Below, piece by piece: positions 53,183 to 63,699 of a DNA stretch of 64,000 bases. The position numbers and the translations under genes are program-made. Below the pieces are notes generated by a model, which saw only the letters and a list, made by a program, of their open reading frames with translations, did no database searches and was not told the DNA's origin. Each line of letters starts with the position of its first letter. Within the stretch, counting starts at the first letter, position 1. The DNA lies in NCBI RefSeq assembly GCF_014596725.1, contig NZ_JACVEG010000002.1, positions 868,001 through 932,000 on the forward strand, given 5' to 3'. This DNA comes from Vibrio sp. Y2-5 (lineage in GTDB: Bacteria; Pseudomonadota; Gammaproteobacteria; Enterobacterales; Vibrionaceae).

Positions 53183-54451
53183 ATGTCTGAACAAACTCCT
53201 ACTTTTCAAGAATTAGGTATTCAACCTGCTTTAGTTACAACGCTAGCCAGTATTGGTATAGAAATTCCGACGGCTATCCAAGAACAGGCTATTCCTCAGG
53301 TATTGGAAGGACGTGACGTATTGGCAGGTGCTCAAACAGGCACGGGTAAAACCGCTGCATTTGGTCTGCCTCTGATACAGCGCTTTATCAACAATCCCTC
53401 TGATCCTGAGCGAAAAGGTAAAGACATTCGTTCATTGGTGTTGGTGCCAACCCGTGAGTTAGCGCAGCAAGTCTTTGATAATTTGACTGCTTACGCCAAA
53501 GGCCAGAACATAAAAATCGTGACCGCCTATGGTGGCACAAGCATGAAAGTTCAGGTGGATAATCTCCGTGGTGGGGCTGATATTCTTATCGCTACACCGG
53601 GGCGACTGTTGGATCATGCCCATGTTAAAACGTTGTATCTGGGTACCGTTGAAGTGTTAGTTCTGGATGAAGCCGATCGTATGTTGGACATGGGTTTTAT
53701 GCCGGATATTCAAAGAGTGCTTCGTAAGCTGAACCGCGCGCGCCAAACGTTGTTTTTCTCTGCAACGTTCGATAAAAAAATCAAAGAACTCGCATATCGA
53801 ATGATGTTGGAACCTGTTGAAGTACAGGTATCGCCAAGCAACTCAACTGCGGCGACGGTTAAGCAGATGGTTTACCCAGTTAACAAAAAGCGCAAGAGAG
53901 AGTTGCTTGCTTATCTGATTGGTTCAAGAAACTGGCAGCAAGTCCTAGTATTCACAAAAACTAGGCAGGGCAGTGATGCGCTTGCGGCAGAGTTAAAACT
54001 TGATGGCATCAAAGCAGCCTCTATTAATGGTGACAAGAGCCAAGGTGCAAGGCAGAAAGCGCTTGATGATTTCAAAGCAGGGAAAATACGTGCGTTGATT
54101 GCTACTGACGTTGCTGCCCGAGGCTTAGATATAGAACAGCTAGAGCAAGTGGTGAACTACGACATGCCTTTCAAAGCTGAAGACTACGTACACCGAATTG
54201 GTCGTACTGGCCGAGCGGGGAAAGAAGGTTTAGCCGTGTCGTTGATGAGCCTAGACGAAGAACCATTACTGCACGCGATTGAACGTTTATTAGATCAAAG
54301 GCTACCGCAAGAGTGGTTGCAAGGTTTTGAGCCGAGTATAGAACCTGTGATTGATGACAGCCGACCTGCAAAACGCAACAGCCGCTCGGCGGAGAAACGT
54401 AAAATGAAAGCGAAGTTGAAAATTCATGCCAGCCGAGGCAAGAAAAAGTAG
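53183..54451 (+). CDS. DEAD-box ATP-dependent RNA helicase (RhlE-like)
   Basis: A 422-residue helicase with the full motif set: Q motif IPTAIQEQAIP, AQTGTGKT, PTRELAQQ, DEADRMLDMGF, SAT, ATDVAARGLDI and HRIGRTGRAG. The C-terminal tail from about 385 is Lys/Arg-rich (KRNSRSAEKRKMKAKLK), typical of RhlE-type proteins. The role is RNA duplex unwinding in ribosome biogenesis or degradosome function. It lies downstream of acpH and converges on the TetR gene. Distinct from the helicase at 1441, which has a different motif I. Confidence 0.92.
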   Translation: MSEQTPTFQELGIQPALVTTLASIGIEIPTAIQEQAIPQVLEGRDVLAGAQTGTGKTAAFGLPLIQRFINNPSDPERKGKDIRSLVLVPTRELAQQVFDNLTAYAKGQNIKIVTAYGGTSMKVQVDNLRGGADILIATPGRLLDHAHVKTLYLGTVEVLVLDEADRMLDMGFMPDIQRVLRKLNRARQTLFFSATFDKKIKELAYRMMLEPVEVQVSPSNSTAATVKQMVYPVNKKRKRELLAYLIGSRNWQQVLVFTKTRQGSDALAAELKLDGIKAASINGDKSQGARQKALDDFKAGKIRALIATDVAARGLDIEQLEQVVNYDMPFKAEDYVHRIGRTGRAGKEGLAVSLMSLDEEPLLHAIERLLDQRLPQEWLQGFEPSIEPVIDDSRPAKRNSRSAEKRKMKAKLKIHASRGKKK

Positions 54452-54486
54452 GCGGTAGGGATGCTCAATGACTTCTGAGTAAAACG

Positions 54487-54513
54487 ATAAGGGCTGCGTA
54501 ATGCAGCCCTTAT
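54487..54513. terminator. stem-loop between helicase and tetR-type gene
   Basis: A perfect 11-bp stem ATAAGGGCTGC / GCAGCCCTTAT with a 5-base loop. No clear T tract, so it may be a weak bidirectional terminator. Confidence 0.6.
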
Positions 54514-54514
54514 G

Positions 54515-55258
54515 CTATTGATTCGCGCTAATGCGCTTTTCGCACTCTTCTTCCCAGTCATAACGAACTTCGTACACCAGCTCTTTTACACTGTTTGGAC
54601 GCATGACATCTTGCTCAGGGATGTTGAATTTGTGAATCATGATGTCATTGAATAGTGACCAGTGCTTCAACAGGCAAAGATCTAAATCGCGCGTTTCATC
54701 CGCCCATGTTTCTTTCATAAATGGCGTTAAGCTTGCTGCACCGTGGCTAAACATGATCATTTGCCACTTTATTTCCCATACCTTAATTGGCGCGCTTGGG
54801 TATTCTTTGTTATACAGTTCGGCTAAGCCTTCAATAAGCTCTTCTAGCTCACCCGCAGTATCAATAAAGTAATCAAACAAGGCTCCTTCTTGACGGACTG
54901 CGTCAGCAATAAATTGAATCGGTTGTTTAATGATGAGGCCATGTGCCAACAAACGCATCGTAAAGCGATAGAGTTTTACATTTACTGGTGTGCCGTCTGG
55001 TATTTCAGATAACACTTTGCGTAAATAAAACTCCATATAACTGTGCATACCATCACTGATGTAACGCCATATTTTTTCTTTGCTGCCAAAGTGGTGACGT
55101 ATCAGGCTGTGTGATATACCAGCTTTTTCGCTGATATTACGTAGCGAAACACGAGCGTAACCTAACTCGCAAAATAAATTAGTGGCTTCCCGGAGAATAT
55201 GCAGTCGAGTTTTATGGGCATCATCTGCGCTACGACGCCCTTGCTTTTTATCAGTCAT
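54515..55258 (-). CDS. TetR/AcrR family transcriptional regulator
   Basis: A 247-residue regulator. The N-terminal helix-turn-helix (about 18-65) reads ILREATNLFCELGYARVSLRNISEKAG in part, followed by HSLIRHHFGSKEKIW. The C-terminal ligand domain (about 80-230) is helical and unlike well-known subfamilies, so the effector cannot be guessed. It is transcribed away from the ltaE side, and a 16-bp tandem repeat lies about 90-120 bases upstream of its start. No adjacent efflux gene is present. Confidence 0.9.
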   Translation of the reverse strand: MTDKKQGRRSADDAHKTRLHILREATNLFCELGYARVSLRNISEKAGISHSLIRHHFGSKEKIWRYISDGMHSYMEFYLRKVLSEIPDGTPVNVKLYRFTMRLLAHGLIIKQPIQFIADAVRQEGALFDYFIDTAGELEELIEGLAELYNKEYPSAPIKVWEIKWQMIMFSHGAASLTPFMKETWADETRDLDLCLLKHWSLFNDIMIHKFNIPEQDVMRPNSVKELVYEVRYDWEEECEKRISANQ

Positions 55259-55595
55259 ATTGTGGTCTGTAGACCTTATAAGTTAAACGTTGTTCGATTA
55301 AAACCTGTTTAACCGAACTTTCAGGTAGCATTACTGAGCCGTTTCTTCTGCGTTATTGCTTATCTGCGTTATTACTTAGATGTTAAGAGTGTTTTGCGGC
55401 ATCGTCGTGGACACATATAAAAACTCAAAAATAGTGCTAATAATCATCGCAAAAGGTCAACAGACCCTATTCATTGCGTGCTGTGTATGAGCGACTTTTT
55501 ACCAGAACTTAGGAAAATTTTCACGGAAAAGAGAGTTATCAATAATCCAATTGTGCACTGATACGCAGCATAAGAGGATTATTGATAAGAAAATC
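55259..55595. other. intergenic region upstream of the tetR-type gene
   Basis: About 340 bases between two leftward genes. It includes a 16-bp imperfect tandem repeat (55347-55378), and otherwise I see no gene or clear terminator for ltaE on its right. Confidence 0.45.
55347..55378. repeat. 16-bp tandem repeat, two copies
   Basis: TCTGCGTTATTGCTTA is followed directly by TCTGCGTTATTACTTA, differing at one base. It lies upstream of the tetR-type gene and could be a regulator site or chance duplication. Confidence 0.8.
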
Positions 55596-56600
55596 CTAAA
55601 GTAAAGAACTTAATTTGTTGAGCAACAGATCAATGTCTTCTCTCGTAACATCTTGGTGAGTGACAAATCGAATCGGATTGCTCGGAGATACAATAATATT
55701 GTCTTGCTTGAGTTGCTTAACAATGTCATGGATATCGATATTTTCATCAACTTTGGCAAACACAATATTCGTCTGAACCCACTCAGGGTTTAATGAGAAT
55801 CCCGGTAGTTGAGCAAGACCATAAGCCAAATGTTTTGCGTTGTCGTGATCCACTTTAAGCAGGCCTACTTGTTCTGTGAGTGCAAGTTTCCCCGCGGCCG
55901 CCAAGATGCCTGCTTGCCGCATACCACCACCGAGCATTTTTCGAATACGTCTTGCTTTGGCAATGTATTCTTTATTTCCTAGCAGCAAAGAGCCAACAGG
56001 AGCACACAAGCCTTTAGAAAGGCATACGGTCATCGAATCAAAATACTGGGCAATGTTCTTTACGTCAGTATCTAAAGCAACAGCTGCGTTGTAAACGCGT
56101 GCGCCGTCCAAATGCAGTTTCAGATTATGCTGCTCGACGAACTCTCTCGCTTGTTTTAGATACTCCATAGGTAGGACTTTACCGTTAATGGTGTTCTCCA
56201 AGCTCAATAGGCGAGTGCGTGCGAAATGAAAATCGTCTGGCTTGATTGCTGCTTTTAGCTTTGCAAAATCAATCGTGCCATCAGGATTGTTTTCAATTGG
56301 CTGAGGTTGAATTGAGCCTAATACCGCCGCACCACCTGCTTCAAATTTGTAGTTATGCGCTTGTTGACCGCATAGATACTCATCGCCACGATCGCAATGA
56401 GACATTAAAGCCAGCAAGTTTGCTTGTGTTCCTGAAGTGGTAAACAGCGCTGCTTCAAAGCCGTGTCTTTCCGCTGCCCAAGTTTCAAGTTCGTTGACGG
56501 TAGGATCGTCACCATAAACATCATCGCCGACTTCGGCACGTGCCATCGCATCGCGCATGGCTTGAGTAGGTTTAGTCACTGTATCAGAACGAAAATCCAT
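55596..56600 (-). CDS. ltaE: low-specificity L-threonine aldolase
   Basis: A 334-residue PLP enzyme of fold type I. The N-terminal MDFRSDTVTKPT, GDDVYGDDPTVNELE and LHLDGARVYNAA segments are typical, and the PLP lysine is Lys196 in TVCLSKGLCAPVGS. It cleaves L-threonine or allo-threonine to glycine and acetaldehyde; in a cell with an active glycine cleavage system it links threonine to one-carbon supply. It is preceded by a NUDIX gene on the same strand, 29 bases upstream, probably co-transcribed. Confidence 0.95.
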   Translation of the reverse strand: MDFRSDTVTKPTQAMRDAMARAEVGDDVYGDDPTVNELETWAAERHGFEAALFTTSGTQANLLALMSHCDRGDEYLCGQQAHNYKFEAGGAAVLGSIQPQPIENNPDGTIDFAKLKAAIKPDDFHFARTRLLSLENTINGKVLPMEYLKQAREFVEQHNLKLHLDGARVYNAAVALDTDVKNIAQYFDSMTVCLSKGLCAPVGSLLLGNKEYIAKARRIRKMLGGGMRQAGILAAAGKLALTEQVGLLKVDHDNAKHLAYGLAQLPGFSLNPEWVQTNIVFAKVDENIDIHDIVKQLKQDNIIVSPSNPIRFVTHQDVTREDIDLLLNKLSSLL

Positions 56601-56629
56601 CTTAATTTCCTTATAACCAACTTAACTTA

Positions 56630-57145
56630 TTATAAATATCCACATAGCTTCGCTTTGCTTAAGCAAGCGATAGTCTTAGAGTCTGTAATCTCACCACTTA
56701 TGATTTTTTGTTCAATTTCTGCCACTGAGAAAGTGATAACGTCAATGACTTCATCATCATCGCAGTTATACCTTGACGTTTTCATAAGGTTTTTTGCGAT
56801 AAATAGGTGCTGAATTTCGTCGCAGAAACCCGCTAAAGGAGTGAACTGACCTAAACTAATAAAGGAATCGCTGCTGTAGCCTGTTTCTTCTTCAAGTTCT
56901 CGTTGAGCGCAAACAAGAGGCGATTCTTGGTTTTCAATTGTTCCCGCAGGTAGTTCAAGTAGCCACTTTTTTAACGAAGGTCGGAACTGATTGATCATGA
57001 CAATTTGGTTGTCTTCTGTGACCGGAAGAATGACTGCGGCACCAGGGTGCACTATGGTAGTGTGTTTGACGTTATTGCCATTGGGAAGAACGACATTCTC
57101 TTCAACAAGAGAAATGCGTTTCCAAGTGTGTATGGTATTGCTCAT
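56630..57145 (-). CDS. NUDIX hydrolase, ADP-ribose pyrophosphatase-like
   Basis: A 171-residue NUDIX protein. The Nudix box is GTIENQESPLVCAQRELEEE followed by TGY, with the metal-binding REXXEE glutamates intact. PLAGFCDEIQHLF follows, as in ADP-sugar pyrophosphatases (NudF-like). The expected reaction is hydrolysis of a nucleoside diphosphate linked to another group. The frame is open to 57199, but the domain starts after MSNTIHTWKRI and the ATG at 57145 is chosen; its ribosome binding site is weak. It lies just upstream of ltaE in the same direction. Confidence 0.85.
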   Translation of the reverse strand: MSNTIHTWKRISLVEENVVLPNGNNVKHTTIVHPGAAVILPVTEDNQIVMINQFRPSLKKWLLELPAGTIENQESPLVCAQRELEEETGYSSDSFISLGQFTPLAGFCDEIQHLFIAKNLMKTSRYNCDDDEVIDVITFSVAEIEQKIISGEITDSKTIACLSKAKLCGYL

Positions 57146-57430
57146 ACAAATAGTTCTTATCGGTGGAGGAGAGCCACTTTGGCGTAGTACGCCTACCATA
57201 TCGTATTTGTTCGCAAAACCTCAATCGGAAATAAATTCAACGCTGAAAATTCATACGGTTATTTTGTGCTCGGAGTCCCATAAGTGCAAACTATGATTAC
57301 ATCATTTTTCACGTAAAGCAGATCTGATATAACAGTCCGTCCAAATTCGGATTATAGTTGTAACTAAATGATAACAAATGTATAAACTTTTATATAAGAA
57401 CGAATTTAGGTATTGCTTAGGAGCGCAAGC

Positions 57431-59089
57431 ATGATCAGTCCAACTCAAGCCTCTCATGGACAAAAAGCGTTATTGTCAGAACGCATTAATAAGCTCTCCA
57501 AGGCACTTTCTGACGGGGTTTATGAAAGAGAAAGTACCATTAAACTTTGCTTGCTTGCTGCTCTCGCAGGTGAAAGTGTTTTTCTGTTAGGCCCTCCTGG
57601 TATTGCAAAAAGTCTTATCGCGAAACGACTCATTCAAGCTTTTGATAACAGCAGTTATTTTGAATATTTGATGACTCGTTTCTCCACGCCTGAAGAAGTA
57701 TTTGGCCCACTCAGTATCCAAGAACTGAAAGATAACGGTCGATATGTTCGCTTAACTAACGGTTATCTTCCTACTGCGCAGGTTGTCTTTCTGGACGAAA
57801 TTTGGAAAGCAGGTCCAGCCATTCTGAATACGCTTCTTACAGTCGTTAACGAAAAAACCTTTAAAAACGGCAGTGATATTGAACGTGTACCGATGCGTTT
57901 GTTGATCTCTGCATCCAACGAACTGCCTGATGAAGACAGCGGTCTTGAAGCTTTGTATGACCGGATGCTGGTGCGAGTGTTCGTCAACCGAATCCAGAAC
58001 AAACAAAATTTCAAATCCATGCTCACCGTTGGAACACCACAAGAAGCGCGTATTCCAGAAGGTTTGGCAATAACAGACCAAGAATATCATCAGTGGCAGC
58101 AACAGTTGGAGAGTCTCACACTGAGTGATGAAGTGTTTGAAAAGCTCTACCAGCTTAAGAACATGTTGGAGTCGGCGGTAGAAGATAGCAATTTATCGAC
58201 CCATGATATGTATGTGTCGGACCGACGTTGGAAGAAAGCGGTGAAGTTGCTAAAGGCGAGTGCCTTCTTTAATGGTCGTGATACGATCAATCCACTCGAT
58301 ATTCTGCTGCTGCAAGACTGTTTATGGAACAGCCCTGAATCACGTGAAGTGGTTCATAATGTGGTGAAAGAGTTTGCTCTTCGTTATGCCTTCGATCAAA
58401 TGGAGGTTGAGCATCAAATTTCACTTTGCCGAGAAGAATTAGCTTCGGTTCAAGACGAGCTGGAATCCGAATTTGGCATGATGTTGTCGCTTGAGACGGC
58501 TACAGGCTTGATTAAGAAAAAAGTCACCAATCAGTACGATATTAAAGGTGCCAAGAGCTATAAAGTCGGTGCGGCTTATGATCTCGTTAAGCTCGTTCTA
58601 TTGCAAAGCAATATGTCGGTGTCTGAATCAGAAAAAGGGGACAGCCGTTGGGTGTTTGTTCCAAAGAGCGATTTAGAAAAAGTCATTAAAGATGGTGAAG
58701 GTGATGTCTATGGTTACGTCAACCAAAACACCAATATGTGTCGACTCAAATTCGATGTTGATGCCACAAACAATCTGGTGATTAAAGACATTGCCAACCG
58801 CTCTGTCATGGTGTCATTAGTGACAAAAGAGGGATTGGACGAAGGATTGTACCAAGACTGGTTAGCAAAAACTGAGCAGGCGATGGCACAGCTAAAACAC
58901 GCTGAACATCATTTACGCAAAGTTCGTTCAACGTTCCATGGTGCGTTACCTCATAACTTTATCGACCCAACATTGCCAACAGCGATGGAAGCAACATTAC
59001 AAACGCTTCAACAGCAGTTGGAAGCGACGCAAACTGAATGTGAAAAAAGCGCGCAGCGTTATAGAAATCTCGCTCAGTTCTTTGAATAG
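57431..59089 (+). CDS. ravA: MoxR-family AAA+ ATPase RavA
   Basis: A 552-residue AAA+ ATPase, somewhat longer than the about 498 residues of E. coli RavA. Walker A is GPPGIAKS, Walker B is VVFLDEIWK, and sensor 1 is SASNELP. The C-terminal part holds the LARA-like region and a coiled-coil ([11 protein letters not shown] and beyond). With ViaA it forms a chaperone-like complex reported to act on respiratory complexes and lipids in E. coli. AGGAGC precedes the ATG at 57431; a TTG at 57413 is also in frame. viaA follows 8 bases after its stop. Confidence 0.94.
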   Translation: MISPTQASHGQKALLSERINKLSKALSDGVYERESTIKLCLLAALAGESVFLLGPPGIAKSLIAKRLIQAFDNSSYFEYLMTRFSTPEEVFGPLSIQELKDNGRYVRLTNGYLPTAQVVFLDEIWKAGPAILNTLLTVVNEKTFKNGSDIERVPMRLLISASNELPDEDSGLEALYDRMLVRVFVNRIQNKQNFKSMLTVGTPQEARIPEGLAITDQEYHQWQQQLESLTLSDEVFEKLYQLKNMLESAVEDSNLSTHDMYVSDRRWKKAVKLLKASAFFNGRDTINPLDILLLQDCLWNSPESREVVHNVVKEFALRYAFDQMEVEHQISLCREELASVQDELESEFGMMLSLETATGLIKKKVTNQYDIKGAKSYKVGAAYDLVKLVLLQSNMSVSESEKGDSRWVFVPKSDLEKVIKDGEGDVYGYVNQNTNMCRLKFDVDATNNLVIKDIANRSVMVSLVTKEGLDEGLYQDWLAKTEQAMAQLKHAEHHLRKVRSTFHGALPHNFIDPTLPTAMEATLQTLQQQLEATQTECEKSAQRYRNLAQFFE

Positions 59090-59097
59090 GAGGCATC

Positions 59098-60543
59098 ATG
59101 CTTGGTGCTGATGGATTAAACCTCGCTCTTATGATTGCAGACAGCGGCATTATTGATACCGCTGTTAACGATCTTCTTGCCCGCTCACAAGTGATGATGA
59201 TGGCGGAAGATCGTGGCGTTCGCTCAACGGTAAAAAATCACTTATTGAAATGGCGTGGTAGCGTCAAGAAACGCATCACACGAGTTTGCGAAACAGAGCG
59301 TTTTCAGCAAGAGCTTGGCTACTATCAAGAAGTAATTCATTGGGACGAAGAGACATTCTTTGACCGCATTGATGATGTAATCAAAAAGCTTGAATGGCAC
59401 TCCGCTTTCTATTTACAAGCACGACGTTTGATGGAGAAAAACAAAGGTATTCACAATCCTATGTTTCCTCACTTCTTCTGTGACCAATGGTATAAATCAC
59501 TTAGTGATGCGATTAAGCAAGCCCAAGTCATGGAGCTGGAAGCGAACAAAGAAAAGCTTCTGACGGATCTCTATCAACGCATGGAAACCATGCGTAATAT
59601 GGACAAGATTACCGAGTCGGGTGATGAGAGTAGTGTTGGCAAACTGTGGGATATGGCATCTGCCAAGTTAAGCCGCAGTGATCTGACGGTAATGAAGCGT
59701 CATGCTGAGTTTTTGAAAAAGCACCAAGCGTTGCAAGAGATAGCTGAAAAGCTAGGTCGGATGGCAAGTGATGTTGACGATCCGGATCTAAATCGCGCAC
59801 CTACCGAAGAGCCACAAATGGTAGAGGAAAAGTCCGATGAAGCAACCGACGATATCGTCGGAATTCATGAAAGCGACGACCTCAATAAGATGTTGCCAAA
59901 CGAAACGCTCTTTCTTGCTTACCCAGAGCTTGAAGTGGTTTTCTATAAACACTTAGTGGATAAGCGTTTGATGAACTACCGTATGCAGGGTAAGTCACGC
60001 ACGCTGCGAAAAGTGCGGGCGCATAAGCCAGACAACAAAAAAGCGGATATCGAAAAAGGACCTTTCATCGTTTGTGTAGATGCTTCTGGCTCGATGCATG
60101 GTTTCCCTGAGCAGTGCGCAAAAGCAATGGCCTACGCACTGATGCAAATTGCTTTAGCAGAAGATCGTGATTGTTATGTCATGCTGTTCTCTACAGAACA
60201 CATCACTTATGAATTGACTAAGCAAGATGGCTTGCGTGAAGTGAGTGACTTTTTGAGCTACTCATTCCACGGTGGTACAGATTTAGAGCCGGTACTGAAA
60301 AAGTCGGTGGATTTAATGGCTGGCGGTACTTACAAAAATGCCGACTTAGTGGTGATCTCTGACTTCATAGCGCCTAAACAAAACGAAGAGATTCTGGCTC
60401 AGGTCAACCGACTGAAGGCTGCAAAGAATCGCTTTCATGCTATCAGTTTGTCGCGCTATGGTAACCCTGAATTAATGAGTATGTTCGACCATTGCTGGCG
60501 TTATCATCCTAATATCTTTGGACGTTTAGCTAAGCAGTGGTAA
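59098..60543 (+). CDS. viaA: ViaA, VWA-domain partner of RavA
   Basis: A 481-residue protein with a helical N-terminal half and a C-terminal von Willebrand factor A domain (about 310-475). The MIDAS motif DxSxS is intact in VCVDASGSMHGF, with the later SYSFHGGTDLEP threonine and VVISDFIAP aspartate. Length and order match E. coli ViaA (483 residues). AGGAGG lies before the ATG, and the gene is coupled to ravA. A terminator follows at 60608. Confidence 0.95.
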   Translation: MLGADGLNLALMIADSGIIDTAVNDLLARSQVMMMAEDRGVRSTVKNHLLKWRGSVKKRITRVCETERFQQELGYYQEVIHWDEETFFDRIDDVIKKLEWHSAFYLQARRLMEKNKGIHNPMFPHFFCDQWYKSLSDAIKQAQVMELEANKEKLLTDLYQRMETMRNMDKITESGDESSVGKLWDMASAKLSRSDLTVMKRHAEFLKKHQALQEIAEKLGRMASDVDDPDLNRAPTEEPQMVEEKSDEATDDIVGIHESDDLNKMLPNETLFLAYPELEVVFYKHLVDKRLMNYRMQGKSRTLRKVRAHKPDNKKADIEKGPFIVCVDASGSMHGFPEQCAKAMAYALMQIALAEDRDCYVMLFSTEHITYELTKQDGLREVSDFLSYSFHGGTDLEPVLKKSVDLMAGGTYKNADLVVISDFIAPKQNEEILAQVNRLKAAKNRFHAISLSRYGNPELMSMFDHCWRYHPNIFGRLAKQW

Positions 60544-60607
60544 CCGATATTCAGCAGTAATACCACTTAGCCGTAATAACTAGCGCTGGTAAAAATCCGA
60601 AAAAGAA

Positions 60608-60631
60608 AAGGGAGGTTGTCACCTCCCTTTG
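60608..60631. terminator. intrinsic terminator between viaA and luciferase-like gene
   Basis: A perfect 10-bp stem AAAGGGAGGT / ACCTCCCTTT with a TGTC loop. The lower strand has a T-rich tail (TTCTTTTT), so it best serves the leftward gene; it can also stop viaA transcripts. Confidence 0.8.
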
Positions 60632-60647
60632 TCGTATCTAAGACGAT

Positions 60648-61634
60648 TTATTCAATGTTCGCAAGTAACTCGTAGGAGCGTAGCTTAGCTTCATGATCAA
60701 AAATCATTGCATTGACCATAATCTCATCGGCTTGGGTTCTAGCGACTAAATCCATTATTCGGCTTTTCACCGTATCGGCACTTCCATGAATGGATTCACG
60801 TAGCTGAGTTTGAATGTGGTGTTTTTCATGAGGAAGCCAAAGCGGTTCCATACTTTTCACTGGAGGCGCAAGTTTGGTACGCCCGCCTCGGATCATCGAA
60901 AGAAACTTCTGCTTTTCAGTGGTACCCAAATACTGGGCTTCAGCATCTGTGTCCGCCACTATGATGTTTACACCGATCATGACATAGGGCTTATCAAGCT
61001 GATCTGATGGGCGGAAGTTGTCGTGGTAAATTTCGATGGCTCTTAACATAGCGTCAGGGGCAAAATGCGCGGCAAACGCAAATGGCAGCCCTTTTATTCC
61101 GGCCAGACGAGCGCTATAAGTGCTAGAGCCCAATAGCCAGATTGGTACTTTAGAATTGTTACCCGGATAAGCTTTTACAGGTTGGTGGTCAGAAATTGGT
61201 CCCATAAAAAACTGCAACTCTTCCAGCAATTCATCGAAATCAGGATCCATTCTGTCTGGTTCTCTTCGTAGTGCATGCAAGGTTGAATGGTCTGTTCCAG
61301 GAGCGCGGCCTAAACCTAAATCAATACGATTAGGGTAGAGCGCTTCCAAAGTACCAAATTGCTCAGCAATGACCAAAGGCGCATGGTTAGGTAGCATGAT
61401 CCCGCCAGAACCTAGACGAATCGATTTGGTATGTGCGCCAACATGGCTAAGCAAAACTGAAGTAGCAGCACTCGCGATATCGGGCATGTTATGGTGTTCA
61501 GCCATCCAGAATCTCTCATAGCCCAACTTTTCCGCATGTTGAGCAAGTGAGACTGTATATTGAAACGTTGTGTGGAAATTTGCGCCTTCAGAAACAGGCG
61601 CCAAATCTAAAATTGAGAGCTTAGGTAGAGACAT
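60648..61634 (-). CDS. LLM-class flavin-dependent oxidoreductase
   Basis: A 328-residue member of the bacterial luciferase-like monooxygenase superfamily, YhbW-like type. It shows [14 protein letters not shown] at the start, [33 protein letters not shown], and [13 protein letters not shown]. These contain the FMN and substrate contacts of single-chain LLM enzymes. It probably needs a separate flavin reductase for FMNH2. The frame can start at GTG 61637 or ATG 61634; ATG is preferred. It is monocistronic. Confidence 0.9.
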   Translation of the reverse strand: MSLPKLSILDLAPVSEGANFHTTFQYTVSLAQHAEKLGYERFWMAEHHNMPDIASAATSVLLSHVGAHTKSIRLGSGGIMLPNHAPLVIAEQFGTLEALYPNRIDLGLGRAPGTDHSTLHALRREPDRMDPDFDELLEELQFFMGPISDHQPVKAYPGNNSKVPIWLLGSSTYSARLAGIKGLPFAFAAHFAPDAMLRAIEIYHDNFRPSDQLDKPYVMIGVNIIVADTDAEAQYLGTTEKQKFLSMIRGGRTKLAPPVKSMEPLWLPHEKHHIQTQLRESIHGSADTVKSRIMDLVARTQADEIMVNAMIFDHEAKLRSYELLANIE

Positions 61635-61773
61635 CACGTACTTATTCTTGCTGATAAATCATCTCCACACTATGCACCTTTCCGTGCCCAATAAAAACCA
61701 TGACTTTTCGAAGGAAATGGTCAAATGAAGCCACCTTAACGACGGTGGCTTTACAGTATTTGAATTGGCATGT

Positions 61774-63699
61774 TTAAAGTTTGAAACGGCTGATGACTTC
61801 AACCAGACGTTTATTGATGCTGTTAATATCACTCATTCCTTGCAGCGTCTTTTTACCCGTCATATCAAGTTCACTCACAATTTCGTTAAGTTCGCTCATA
61901 CTTTTACTCACGCCGTGAGTCACGCTGCTTTGTTCTTCCGCCGCTGTAGCAATTTGCATACTTAAATCATTAATTTCATTAATGTAGTTGCTCATGACAT
62001 CTAGGCTGGAGGAGACATGCTCAGATGTTTCGGCTGTATCTTGGCAGCGCTGTTTTGTGTCAGTCATGGAGCTTACAACCACTTCGTTACCCTGAAGCAA
62101 TTTAGAAATCGCGTTTTCTATTTCTGCGGTACTGTCTTTGGTTCTGCTTGCAAGTTTACGGACTTCATCAGCAACCACAGCAAAGCCTCGTCCTTGCTCG
62201 CCTGCACGTGCCGCTTCTATCGCGGCGTTTAGTGCCAGTAGGTTAGTTTGTTCAGCAATGTCGCTGATAACATTGAGGACGGAGTGAATGTTATGGGTTT
62301 CGTCACTCATGTTTTGTACATGCACAGAAGAGGCTTCAACACCTTCAATCAATGCCGATACAGTAGCTTGAGAACGACCCACAATATTTCGTGCTTCGAT
62401 ACTGCTGTCTTGTGCTTGCTGAGTTAGATTCGACGTGTTTGAAGCATCAGAAGCGGTTGAGCTGGCGGTTGAATTCATTTGCTCAAGTGCCGTCACGATT
62501 TGTTCTGTTTCTACCACATGGTTATGAAGCATGGCGGAATTATGCTCAGAAAGCGTCTTCATCTGTTCCACATTTTCTTGTAATGCCTGAGAAGAGCTTT
62601 GAATTTCTAGCATTATGTTTTGTACATGGCTGATGAAATGGTTCACGCCCTCAGCAATCTGACCAAGATCGTCGGTAGAATGAACATCAAGACGTTGAGT
62701 TAAGTCTCCTTCACCACTGGCAAGATCTAATATGGTTTTTTTCAAACTTAATATAGGTCGGTAAAGAACTTGAATAACAATAAACGCGATCACAACGCTC
62801 AATATTGTCGCAGTGACAGAAATAATGATGGCGGATTGCTTTGACGCCGTAAGTTCTTCATACGCCATGTCTTTATTCTGTTCTATAACAAAGAACCAAT
62901 TCTTGTTGGCAATATTGATTTTTTGAGAAAACAGGATTTTTTCTTGCCCATTATTCATATACGTCAATATTGAATGTTCTACTTTACCAATTTGTTGAGC
63001 GACATCTTTATAAGCGTCAACTTGGGAAGCGATGTCGCCTGCTTTCATTGCAGCACTTTTAGAGGCTGCTATGACCGTGCCATCGTGGTTAAGTATCATG
63101 GCACTTGAGCCTTTCAGCGCTGTAGAGTTATCAACCAGTTCATTAAGGAAACCGAGCTGCATATCGACACCTATCATGCCGTCTTTCGCCTTTTGGACGA
63201 TACTAATCCAATAGATGTTAGGATTCGATTCATCAGGGTAGGGGTCGGTAATGGCTGGCGAGATAGCTTGGCGGCCATCTTTATAATAACTCCGTGTGCG
63301 AACATCTCCGTTGAGCTTGTGGTTTGGCCAAGCTTCAGATTCTTGGTTCCAATATGCATCACCATTCGATTCAAAGCCGATAAATGAGCTTCCTGTTGCC
63401 AAAGCGGTTGCAAAGAGTTCTGCTAAGGCTACGTAATCATCAGCGCTGCTACCGGGGAAGGATGTATCTTTGTACAATCGACCTATGCCCTCGACACCAT
63501 TGATTTTTTCGTCCAAGAATGTTTTAACAAGTTGCGCTTTGCCCGCAGTGTATTGTTCTCCCGAATCATTGATCATATTGGTGATCATTGAAGACTGTTT
63601 GATATAGGCAATGTAACTGGTGATGGAGACTGACACACCCACAAGCAACATCACTGAAATTAATAACAGCTGTTTTAATCCAAATGTTTTTTTCATCAT
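61774..63699 (-). CDS. methyl-accepting chemotaxis protein with dCache-type sensor
   Basis: A 641-residue chemoreceptor. Transmembrane helix 1 (about 10-30) is followed by a periplasmic double-Cache region (about 35-275; GYWISIV-like core seen as [20 protein letters not shown]), helix 2 (about 290-312), HAMP (about 312-365), and the signalling hairpin with tip [20 protein letters not shown]. dCache sensors often bind amino acids or amines, but the ligand motif was not resolved by eye. Two adjacent ATG codons (63699 and 63696) could both start. It is the largest of the chemotaxis genes here. Confidence 0.92.
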   Translation of the reverse strand: MMKKTFGLKQLLLISVMLLVGVSVSITSYIAYIKQSSMITNMINDSGEQYTAGKAQLVKTFLDEKINGVEGIGRLYKDTSFPGSSADDYVALAELFATALATGSSFIGFESNGDAYWNQESEAWPNHKLNGDVRTRSYYKDGRQAISPAITDPYPDESNPNIYWISIVQKAKDGMIGVDMQLGFLNELVDNSTALKGSSAMILNHDGTVIAASKSAAMKAGDIASQVDAYKDVAQQIGKVEHSILTYMNNGQEKILFSQKINIANKNWFFVIEQNKDMAYEELTASKQSAIIISVTATILSVVIAFIVIQVLYRPILSLKKTILDLASGEGDLTQRLDVHSTDDLGQIAEGVNHFISHVQNIMLEIQSSSQALQENVEQMKTLSEHNSAMLHNHVVETEQIVTALEQMNSTASSTASDASNTSNLTQQAQDSSIEARNIVGRSQATVSALIEGVEASSVHVQNMSDETHNIHSVLNVISDIAEQTNLLALNAAIEAARAGEQGRGFAVVADEVRKLASRTKDSTAEIENAISKLLQGNEVVVSSMTDTKQRCQDTAETSEHVSSSLDVMSNYINEINDLSMQIATAAEEQSSVTHGVSKSMSELNEIVSELDMTGKKTLQGMSDINSINKRLVEVISRFKL

